Below, one piece after another: positions 23,796-30,112 of a stretch of 35,505 bases of DNA (its first letter is position 1; every line of letters begins with the position of its first letter). Made by a program: the position numbers and the translations under genes. The DNA lies in IMG/VR virus record IMGVR_UViG_3300035490_000021, positions 1-35,505 of that record. The stretch is one strand, 5' to 3'. Origin of the DNA: a virus. The notes beneath the pieces were generated by a model. The model was not told where the DNA came from. It was given only the letters and a program-made list of their open reading frames with translations, and searched no databases.

Positions 23796-24917
23796 TCAAA
23801 TTGGTAAATGGATATGCCACCCTGCCGACCGGCGATTTCTGATAACCAAGTTGTAGGTGCTATCAATGAAGCACGAAACAACTGTGTGCTGTTGAGCAGT
23901 AACCGCAGCTACCTTTTCTACGTTCCACATCGAATTTAACACGGTTGGTTGAATCGCACCCCAACGCACCATGTAAATCGACGCGGGATTTACGCTCCCG
24001 CCAGTGATAGAAGAAGTAACTGCTTCGGTATCCAAAGTCGGAGCGTATCTGAGCGGCACACCGCTAAGCGAGACACCTTCATTAGTGAAACCGATGCGGC
24101 CCGAAAAATCTTTTTCAGGACCAGTATAGTCGCCACTCTTGTAGCAGTAATCTTCCAACTCATCAACCGTGACGGCGGAAGCATACAAACCCATCTCACT
24201 GTCGATGCGAGAATAATCCTCACCGGGATTCTTAACCATCTTGGGAAAGGTAAAATCGGTGAGCCGGGTAATATGGCGAATCAATCGCACAAGAGAGTTA
24301 TCGACTTTGGTATAAGTACCTACCATGCTCTGCCACTTCGGTTGAATGGCAGCATCAATACCGGCACAGAGAGTGCCAGTAGAGCCGTCCTGATAGCGGA
24401 TAGTCTGACCGGCGAAACCCGATCCGGTGAATCCGCCATTGGCAAAGGGGAGGAAATATGGAATGCCGAGCGGAGTCTTGGTATCGCCCGCATTCACGGG
24501 CGTAATCCAGCCGTTCGCCTCATACAACTCGGCAAGCTGGATCATGGAATCGGTACGCTTCTGGTCGATGAGGTCGATGAAGCCGGACTTAGAACCGGAG
24601 TTCATCTCCAATTCAGCAACATCGTAAGACCAGTTGACACCGGAGAAGGCCCAAGGCACAATGATGGTGTTCATCGCCTGCGGAGCAGCCGGAACGTCGG
24701 TTTGATAGAGGACACGGTTTTGGGCCTGATTGAAGTTATAATTCAGGACCGCCATCTTCTGAATGGACTTCCCGCCTTCAGATTTAATGTGGTCGTCGTT
24801 GAGAACGGCACAGAGGGGATATTTTGGCTGGTTTAACATCAACTCCCAGCTTCCATCCCAGGGTAAGTCATTGAGCGTATCCTGAACGAGATCAGTCAGG
24901 GCAGATATGTCGGCCGT
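23796..24917 (-). CDS. Major capsid protein (HK97-fold type), no standard start codon
   Basis: The C-terminus ISxxxIDSTYNLVIRNRR-type stretch (visible as FIDSTYNLVIRNRRSAGW) and segments DLIDQKRTDSMIQLAELYEA and VRLIRHITRLTDFTFP match a family of phage major capsid proteins. The N-terminal helix ISALTDLVQDTLNDLPWDGS, expected in this family, lies upstream of any ATG. The frame is open only from 24935 (after TAG) and holds no ATG/GTG before residue about 27 of this call; TTG 24842 would remove the helix. I tentatively use ACG at 24917 (MADISALTDLVQ..., 373 residues). Only two Ser-Thr pairs. It probably forms the shell with the scaffold encoded upstream. Confidence 0.7.
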   Translation of the reverse strand, partial: TADISALTDLVQDTLNDLPWDGSWELMLNQPKYPLCAVLNDDHIKSEGGKSIQKMAVLNYNFNQAQNRVLYQTDVPAAPQAMNTIIVPWAFSGVNWSYDVAELEMNSGSKSGFIDLIDQKRTDSMIQLAELYEANGWITPVNAGDTKTPLGIPYFLPFANGGFTGSGFAGQTIRYQDGSTGTLCAGIDAAIQPKWQSMVGTYTKVDNSLVRLIRHITRLTDFTFPKMVKNPGEDYSRIDSEMGLYASAVTVDELEDYCYKSGDYTGPEKDFSGRIGFTNEGVSLSGVPLRYAPTLDTEAVTSSITGGSVNPASIYMVRWGAIQPTVLNSMWNVEKVAAVTAQQHTVVSCFIDSTYNLVIRNRRSAGWHIHLPI

Positions 24918-24943
24918 ATTATTACCGCTACCTTTCTATTCAA
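24917..24943 (-). promoter_or_regulatory. 5' motif of the capsid gene (copy 1)
   Basis: The minus strand reads TTGAATAGAAAGGTAGCGGT and then AATAATA, ending at the ACG proposed as start. It is similar in order and spacing to the element at 23645-23670. AAAGGT could act as a weak Shine-Dalgarno about 12 nt before the ACG. Confidence 0.45.
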
Positions 24944-24973
24944 CAACTGCCCGGTTCGGGTATCTGTTGAATA
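24937..24973 (-). promoter_or_regulatory. Strong hairpin immediately before the capsid gene
   Basis: A perfect 9-bp stem TATTCAACA/TGTTGAATA encloses a 4x4 internal loop and an inner CCCG-AAC-CGGG hairpin. It ends right at the AGAAAG of the capsid 5' motif and lies just after the stop of the HNH fragment. There is no T-tract on the minus strand, so it is not a typical terminator. It may protect the mRNA 5' end, guide ribosomes, or be part of an inserted element. Confidence 0.65.
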
Positions 24974-24982
24974 TTAGGCAGC

Positions 24983-25234
24983 TTAATGGGAATGTCGAAT
25001 TAGGTAGTATAGAGCGGTAGTTAAGATAAATGGACTATCACGGAAGAGGCCCAAGGCAGCATTACATTCTTTACACAGAAGATCGCGTGTCTCGTCGATT
25101 TCGTGATCGTGATCGCCACAAAGAATTGCACAAAATTTTCCGCAGATTTTACAAAGCCCGTCTTGTCGCGGTTGCTCCGCAAGAGAACGGGGTCTACTAA
25201 AAGCCTGCCGCCAATTCAGCAGGACTTTATTGGA
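24983..25234 (-). pseudogene. Endonuclease VII-like HNH ORF without start codon
   Basis: Directly after the scaffold TAG and in the same frame, 83 codons include LCKICGKFCAILCGDHDHEI, then RDLLCKECNAALGLFRDSPF and TALYYLIRHSH. CxxC, DHDH and CxxCN are the zinc and catalytic motifs of Endonuclease VII-type HNH nucleases, so the core is intact. No ATG, GTG or TTG is in frame between the scaffold stop and the core. It could be a remnant, a product of TAG readthrough, or start at an unusual codon. Confidence 0.75.
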
Positions 25235-26329
25235 CTATGCAATTCTCGTCACAAAATGCTTACTCTTTCTCGGTGAAGTTTCCGGTGCAGGATTCCCGCC
25301 CCCCACATTTCTCTGTGTGAGTGCAGCATCCCGTGCCTTCGCTTCATCTGTGATTTCCTGCCGAGCCGCAGCTTTCACAATCGGGGCGGCTAACGCATCA
25401 TGGGCCATCGTCAACGCCTCTGTGACGGTGACTTGCCGCCCCTGTGCGGCTAGACCAGCTTCTACCGCTGCGGCAGTTTCTAACAACTTCTGCTTCACTT
25501 CCGGCTTCGCATAATGCTCTGTGTACGCCTTCATTCCTTCCTGTGCAAAGAAGGAATTGATTTGCGTCTGAGTCGCGGCATTCTGTGCGGCCCGTGTAGC
25601 TTCCCGTTGCTGTTGCCGGAAAGCAATATCGGATCGTGCCTGTTTGGCAATAAAAAGTGCAGAAGGATTATTCGGATTCAGTTTTAGAAATTCCTGAATA
25701 TCTGCTTCAGTTACTTCATCCGTCGCAGCGGGAGCAGTCACAGGTGTTTGCTGTGCGGCTGGTTTTTGCTGTTGCACTTGCTGACCAAGCCGAGCATACG
25801 CTTCCACTTCCTTCTTGCGGATATTATGAGCCATCTCCGCAATATTTAGGAAGTCTTTACTTCCAGTTTTTAGTTTCTCATCAATCTGTGCATCTGTGTA
25901 GCCGTAATTCTGAAGGCTTCTACGGACTTCGGCGGGGAGAGTAGTAGTCTCTTCTGCTATAGGCTTTTGTTCCTGAGCGGGCTTTTCTTCTGCCTTAGCC
26001 GGTTTCGTTTCAGTCTTTTGTTCCTGAGCGGGAACTTTCTCTTCTTTCGGTTTCTTTTCATCGGATGCGGGCTTTTCAGCAGACGGTGAAACTGCCGGTT
26101 CCGGCGTAGACTTTGCAACCATCCGCACTACCGTGTGCTTCTTGGTTAGCGGCTGTCCCTCTTCCGTTGTCGCGGGAGTACCAGCCATTGCTTTGGCGAA
26201 TTTCTCATCCGAGATTCCGGCGGCAATCTTCGCCTTTGTAGCACGATCCGTGGGTTTCGGTGCGGGTGCTTGTACATCCGTTGCGGATTTTCGTTCGGGT
26301 TTAGGTGTGGGGATTACTGGCTCTGGCAT
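25235..26329 (-). CDS. Capsid scaffold protein
   Basis: A 364-residue, highly charged protein. A Pro/Lys/Glu/Ala-rich disordered N-terminal half (EEKPAQEQKPIAEETTTLPA and similar) is followed by a helical/coiled segment (about 150-340) and the tail SPRKSKHFVTRIA. Composition, predicted helices, and the position between portal and capsid genes fit a phage scaffolding protein. A basic C-terminus is usual for scaffolds that touch the capsid lattice. Start supported by TAAGGAGTTATCATG. A GC hairpin (26341-26359) precedes its ribosome site. Confidence 0.75.
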   Translation of the reverse strand: MPEPVIPTPKPERKSATDVQAPAPKPTDRATKAKIAAGISDEKFAKAMAGTPATTEEGQPLTKKHTVVRMVAKSTPEPAVSPSAEKPASDEKKPKEEKVPAQEQKTETKPAKAEEKPAQEQKPIAEETTTLPAEVRRSLQNYGYTDAQIDEKLKTGSKDFLNIAEMAHNIRKKEVEAYARLGQQVQQQKPAAQQTPVTAPAATDEVTEADIQEFLKLNPNNPSALFIAKQARSDIAFRQQQREATRAAQNAATQTQINSFFAQEGMKAYTEHYAKPEVKQKLLETAAAVEAGLAAQGRQVTVTEALTMAHDALAAPIVKAAARQEITDEAKARDAALTQRNVGGGNPAPETSPRKSKHFVTRIA

Positions 26330-26381
26330 GATAACTCCTTAGCCCGGACTCAGCCGGGGAAAAAGGGACAACTGACGGATT

Positions 26382-26642
26382 CTAGGCAATCTTTCTCATA
26401 GAGACAATAGACGACATCGGAATCGACAAACTTCCCCCACAATATTTTGTCCCCTCTGTTTCAAACATGTGGCCGCTGATTACGACATTGTGTTTCCCAA
26501 TAGAAGTAATCCACCCAATAGAAAAACAAAATGCTTGTGCTTCAGATCGTTCTTGCCAAGGCTCCCACACTTTTCCATCTCGAAACGAATCGGACCACTT
26601 CAATTTAACTACATCACCGAGTTTGAATTTACGGCAGATCAT
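26382..26642 (-). CDS. Small SH3-barrel-like protein (hypothetical)
   Basis: An 86-residue protein. FKLGDVVKLKWSDSFRDGKV at the start and WITSIGKHNVVISGHMF suggest a small beta-barrel (KOW/SH3-like). It starts in a TAATG overlap with the FmdB-like gene. Cys at positions 3, 39 and 68 are scattered. Function unknown. Confidence 0.6.
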   Translation of the reverse strand: MICRKFKLGDVVKLKWSDSFRDGKVWEPWQERSEAQAFCFSIGWITSIGKHNVVISGHMFETEGTKYCGGSLSIPMSSIVSMRKIA

Positions 26643-27001
26643 TATCGCTTCTTTTCTTTCATCGCGTAGTGGAAATGCTTTAGCACCCTACTTCTCTCTT
26701 GTTCGTTGTGTACGACTGGCACCCCGTACATATCACTCGCCGGATCACCCTCACATTGAATATCAGGATTCTGTTGTCGGAAATTATCAACTTCCTCTTT
26801 CTTCACAGGGGCGAGTGAAAACAACTCTATCGGTTTATGAAAATCCAATTGTGCGTGCGGGCATGGAAATTGACGTTTCGCTGTGAGTTGTTTGCATTCC
26901 GGGCATTCCTGCACTTCGGGGATAGGGTCTACTCTTCCGAACTTAAAGTAGTCGGTAAAAGTATTGCCGCAAACGTCACAGTGGTAATCGTATATTGGCA
27001 T
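26642..27001 (-). CDS. FmdB-type zinc-ribbon protein
   Basis: A 119-residue protein starting MPIYDYHCDVCGNTFTDYFK with CPECKQLTAKRQFPCPH at about 33-49. The MPxYxYxCxxCGxxF and CPxC pattern is that of the FmdB/putative regulatory zinc-ribbon family. The C-terminal half is a charged extension. Phages often carry one such protein near capsid genes; the function is not known. It overlaps the upstream gene by 26 nt and the downstream gene by 1 nt. Confidence 0.8.
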   Translation of the reverse strand: MPIYDYHCDVCGNTFTDYFKFGRVDPIPEVQECPECKQLTAKRQFPCPHAQLDFHKPIELFSLAPVKKEEVDNFRQQNPDIQCEGDPASDMYGVPVVHNEQERSRVLKHFHYAMKEKKR

Positions 27002-27242
27002 GTCGTTTTGGTATCCCTAGTTGACGTTCCTTGTATTCCGACTGCTTGGTTCGCAGCAAATCCCGTTTCTCGCACAGGAGTTGACGGAACTTATCAGGAT
27101 CATCAATGGCGGTTATTAAATCCGTCATATTTTGACCGGAAGTCAGAGCTTCCAAATGTTGTAAATCTGAGAGAGCAAAATCTTTCATCTCTCGCATTAC
27201 ATCGTTTACAAGTTGAGCAAAAGCGGCAAATGAGAGTGGCAT
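26976..27242 (-). CDS. Small helical protein (hypothetical)
   Basis: An 88-residue, mostly helical protein (FAQLVNDVMREMKDFALSDL..., FRQLLCEKRDLLRTKQSEYK) with a basic end. Start supported by CCGGAGAAACTAAATG. It overlaps the FmdB-like gene by 26 nt. No family recognised. Confidence 0.6.
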   Translation of the reverse strand: MPLSFAAFAQLVNDVMREMKDFALSDLQHLEALTSGQNMTDLITAIDDPDKFRQLLCEKRDLLRTKQSEYKERQLGIPKRHANIRLPL

Positions 27243-27413
27243 TTAGTTTCTCCGGTTACGCTGGCTATCTCTCCACTTTTCCACAGCATTAATAAAATGT
27301 TCCGCACTTCGACCAGGATTTGGACCGTGTTCAAAGGGAAGAGCCTCATCAGATTCCACATATCCCGGCAAGTCTCTAATTGTGTCTCGTATTAGTTCCA
27401 CTTTATTATACAT
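27243..27413 (-). CDS. 56-aa small protein (hypothetical)
   Basis: ATG in a TGATG overlap with the upstream stop. The product MYNKVELIRDTIRDLPGYVE continues with FEHGPNPGRSAEHFINAVEK and a basic end. Its 3' end carries the ribosome site of the next gene. Coupling on both sides and sensible composition support it. Function unknown. Confidence 0.55.
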   Translation of the reverse strand: MYNKVELIRDTIRDLPGYVESDEALPFEHGPNPGRSAEHFINAVEKWRDSQRNRRN

Positions 27414-27592
27414 CAGCTTATTCTCTGTACCTTGTGTTCAAACTTCTTTGTTGGTTTCTTAACTTTCTTGGGCAATTTCTTTCCGCGTGTGGCTCGATCC
27501 CATTCCGCCACTTCGGTTTTTCCGCCTAACGCCTTGATCCCGGTAGGCGAATGTCCCCATCTTGCTTGCTGTACGGATTTCCAAGGCATCAT
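27413..27592 (-). CDS. Conserved basic small phage protein (PxKSxxQxRWG...SPTGIKxLGG type)
   Basis: A 59-residue protein (58 if the second ATG is used) reading MMPWKSVQQARWGHSPTGIK, then ALGGKTEVAEWDRATRGKKL and a Lys-rich tail. I recognise this as a common small basic phage protein seen near portal and capsid genes (MPFKSKAQxRWxxSPxGxKxLGG...W...TxGKKLP), of unknown function. It lies in a different frame within the 65-codon ORF 27459-27656, which it overlaps by 134 nt. Confidence 0.7.
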   Translation of the reverse strand: MMPWKSVQQARWGHSPTGIKALGGKTEVAEWDRATRGKKLPKKVKKPTKKFEHKVQRIS

Positions 27593-27656
27593 CTATCCTT
27601 TCTACCAACCAATATACCCATGCAGGATACACGGTGATATGAAGTTCATCAATCAT
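27459..27656 (-). CDS. 65-aa overlapping ORF (hypothetical)
   Basis: ATG in an ATGA overlap with the upstream stop; the product is MIDELHITVYPAWVYWLVER and onward. The first 20 or so residues fall in sequence used by no other gene and look protein-like. The rest is the alternative frame of the conserved basic protein and is likely less constrained. It may be a real gene truncated by the overlap, or only a translated leader. Confidence 0.35.
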   Translation of the reverse strand: MIDELHITVYPAWVYWLVERIDDALEIRTASKMGTFAYRDQGVRRKNRSGGMGSSHTRKEIAQES

Positions 27657-27829
27657 GTGTGTCCAAAAGCCTTACGGAAATTACTGTGCCAGCTCTTTCC
27701 GAGATGCCCAACTTGATGCCCTTTCAAACTACCGGGCGATCCCATGTAGGGTTTTCCTTTTCTCGCACGGGCTAAGGGTTTAGTTCTTGCCTGATGTTCC
27801 GCTGCCTTAGTGGATTCGCCGTATTTCAT
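27653..27829 (-). CDS. 58-aa basic protein (hypothetical)
   Basis: ATG at 27829, 3 nt past the upstream stop, gives MKYGESTKAAEHQARTKPLA, then RARKGKPYMGSPGSLKGHQV. It is strongly basic with Gly, typical of a small nucleic-acid-contacting or structural phage protein. The frame is open two codons further up but only with TTG. Function unknown. Confidence 0.55.
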   Translation of the reverse strand: MKYGESTKAAEHQARTKPLARARKGKPYMGSPGSLKGHQVGHLGKSWHSNFRKAFGHT

Positions 27830-27831
27830 AA

Positions 27832-28101
27832 TCAAGTCTCACTTTCTTCTTTCGTTGCATCTGCCGGTCCGTGCTCACCGAACACGGATTTCATTTTCTT
27901 TCCTGTTTTCTGCATCAATGATCGCCGGGCATTGGCATGAGCAGAGATAATCGCATCCCGTTTGTGAGCAAGATGAGCAACCGCCTTAGTGTGCCGTTTG
28001 GAGTCTTGCTTTATCTCTTCAGCCCGCTGCAACGTCTCGGCGTCCGCACAGGCTTCATGGTCGTCTTTATCATACCCGTCATCGGGTTTTTCCGTTGCCA
28101 T
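27832..28101 (-). CDS. Paralogue B of a small helical protein (hypothetical)
   Basis: An 89-residue protein paralogous to 13151-13438. Shared blocks include DAETLQRAEEI, RHTKAVAHLAHKRD and KKMKSVFGEHGP in the same order and spacing. This copy has an acidic N-terminus (DGYDKDDHEACADAE). It lies 24 nt downstream of the portal stop. Function unknown. Confidence 0.65.
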   Translation of the reverse strand: MATEKPDDGYDKDDHEACADAETLQRAEEIKQDSKRHTKAVAHLAHKRDAIISAHANARRSLMQKTGKKMKSVFGEHGPADATKEESET

Positions 28102-28125
28102 ACTATACCATCTCTTTCATAGAAG

Positions 28126-30096
28126 TCAAAAAGCATTCGCCGTGGGTAGAGCCGGGGCCGGGGGCTTCCCGCCTATCCCGTGCAACAGGGCACTACGAAT
28201 CACACGCTGAGCGTCTACCGCCCCACCTTGAGCGGCCATGTTGGCTTGCTGCGGGGGCGTCGGCTGCGGGGCCATTACATTCCCCGGCTGTCCATTCTGT
28301 GCAATGGCATTATTCATCATCGGCGGTTTTTGGTCGGCTCTCACGTCACCACCCGTAGCCATCTGAATCGCATTATACTCCATTGCGGCTTTCTGTTGGA
28401 TAGCGGGAGCAAACAACACAGAATCCAGCCAAGTGATTCCCATATCCTGTGCCATGTGCCACAGCATTTGCGAAGCGTCGAATGGAATGCCGAGTGTTTG
28501 ACAAATCTGTGCCGCACCCGCAACGGCGGGAAGAATTTGTTGACAGAACATTTGTTCTTGTTGCAATCGAGTCTTGGAATCCATCCTACCTTCGGATTCC
28601 GGCTCAACTTTGAACACCAAATCCAAGAAATCGCCCGACCGATCTTCCGGGGTAAGATTAAATTGTACTTCCTCAATAGTCGGCGGCGTGACCCATTGCG
28701 GGACACCAGTCGGGCCAATTTGCATCTGTCCTGCATTCATTACTCGCTTACTTAGCAGTTCATTGAGCATCGGATTGGTGTGAATGAGATACGTCCGTTT
28801 ACGAGCTTCCTGTGCAGAAGCATCGTAAACCGCATTCTGCATATCAGAAAGACAGATAGAAGCATTCTTGTCTAATAGATTCGCAGCAGTCGCAGACTTA
28901 GCGGCAGAAGAAACACCGGATAGAGTTTCAACATTGGATGCCAGCATATTGAATTCTGACATCAGCATGTTCAGATGTTCAACGTTGCTATTTTCTTGCC
29001 CACCCAAACTAATCTTGTTTATCGCGGAAGGATCGTCCATCGAAATAGCTTCGCCGTCTGACGCATCAACAACTTTCTTCGCATTCTCGACTTCCGATGC
29101 TTTGTAAGCAAGAATATCTTTCTGCCGATCCGCCTGCATGGAAATCTTGACTGCCATACGATTGACAGCCATTTCCAACTGAAACAGCACTCGCATCAGC
29201 GGCACAGGGAGCGGCTGATCGGGAACGGGGATAGTGAGAGAAAGGAAAGTATATGGCCCTTCTTTTACGCCGAAATACGGGGCAACACGCAAGTAATCTT
29301 TTGCCTCATAATCGAAATCACCAGGAATCGTCACAATGGAATTAGCCGAAGGCACCCACAATTCGCAGATTTCGACTATATCCTCCAAGTCTGCATTCTC
29401 GCCGATATTAATATTCCCCATCGTAAGATTGGCAGTTTTCTTCTCGTTCACAGTGTTAGAGTTGTTTCGCGGGAGACGCTCTACTATATCTTTCTTGTAT
29501 TTGCCTGAATCAAGTAATACTCGTCGCGGCACTCGAATTTTATTTCCTATGAATCGGGCATCCAAATAGAGGTATTCTCGGCTGTCGGGGTCTGCTACAA
29601 AATCGTCAAAGCTAATACGTTCGGTATAAATCTCCCCAACGTCAATCTTGGTATTCCCCTCTTCTTCATTTTCCAAAGAAAGAATATCTCCACCTGCTTC
29701 TAGGCCCGTTTTCATTATTCCGATATTGTGAAGTGCGTCCATTATAACGCATCGGAGAATACTCGGCATTCGCTGTTTCTTATCGTAGAGGGATAGGGCT
29801 AATCCTAAACTCTGTGCATACTGTCTCGCTGGAAGATATGGCGTCTCTATCACATGGCGAAGAGATGGAATTACAAGCTGCGGCAAAAGAGTGCGGCCTA
29901 CGTTAAACAGCAATGCGAGAGGAGAATCTAACTTGATCTCCTTGTCGCTGGTAAAGGCCGGGCCAGCCATTAGCTTACAGGTGAATCGTGAGCGATAACG
30001 GTCAGGCTCTAAACGATCAAATCCGCGTTTCACTTCGGCGGCAAACTTGGCGGGACTTAATTTCCCTAAAATGTCTTTTGGCTTAGATTTAGCCAT
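28126..30096 (-). CDS. Portal protein
   Basis: A 656-residue protein encoded just after the terminase and before the scaffold. Features fitting a portal are a long mixed alpha/beta N-terminal part (about 1-320, DFVADPDSREYLYLDARFIG), a long helical stem-like region (PLMRVLFQLEMAVNRMAVKI, about 320-345) with the DASDGEAISMDDPSAINKIS loop, and GVSSAAKSATAANLLDKNAS near 425. A Pro/Gln/Ala-rich tail ends the protein. I use ATG at 30096 (MAKSKPK..., after TAGGATTGTAT), not the TTG two codons up. It would form the 12-subunit DNA gate at one capsid vertex. Confidence 0.85.
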   Translation of the reverse strand: MAKSKPKDILGKLSPAKFAAEVKRGFDRLEPDRYRSRFTCKLMAGPAFTSDKEIKLDSPLALLFNVGRTLLPQLVIPSLRHVIETPYLPARQYAQSLGLALSLYDKKQRMPSILRCVIMDALHNIGIMKTGLEAGGDILSLENEEEGNTKIDVGEIYTERISFDDFVADPDSREYLYLDARFIGNKIRVPRRVLLDSGKYKKDIVERLPRNNSNTVNEKKTANLTMGNINIGENADLEDIVEICELWVPSANSIVTIPGDFDYEAKDYLRVAPYFGVKEGPYTFLSLTIPVPDQPLPVPLMRVLFQLEMAVNRMAVKISMQADRQKDILAYKASEVENAKKVVDASDGEAISMDDPSAINKISLGGQENSNVEHLNMLMSEFNMLASNVETLSGVSSAAKSATAANLLDKNASICLSDMQNAVYDASAQEARKRTYLIHTNPMLNELLSKRVMNAGQMQIGPTGVPQWVTPPTIEEVQFNLTPEDRSGDFLDLVFKVEPESEGRMDSKTRLQQEQMFCQQILPAVAGAAQICQTLGIPFDASQMLWHMAQDMGITWLDSVLFAPAIQQKAAMEYNAIQMATGGDVRADQKPPMMNNAIAQNGQPGNVMAPQPTPPQQANMAAQGGAVDAQRVIRSALLHGIGGKPPAPALPTANAF

Positions 30097-30112
30097 ATAC
30101 AATCCTAGGCTC

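Noticed and set aside
23949-24836. 295-codon plus-strand ORF opposite the capsid gene
   Set aside because: It is antisense to the capsid frame, with Arg/Asn/His-rich shadow composition and no ribosome site.
23667-25234. Group I introns interrupting the capsid region
   Set aside because: The available spaces are about 300 and 140 nt, mostly occupied by the HNH ORFs, and no ATG-bearing 5' exon is visible.
25235-25237. Genome-wide recoding of TAG as a sense codon (code 15)
   Set aside because: TAG is used as the normal final stop by several genes in tight gene junctions (for example 2221-2223, 3770-3772, 4475-4477), so general recoding is not supported.
26341-26359. GC hairpin before the scaffold gene as a terminator
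   Set aside because: On the minus strand the T run precedes the stem instead of following it; on the plus strand it is followed by A residues.
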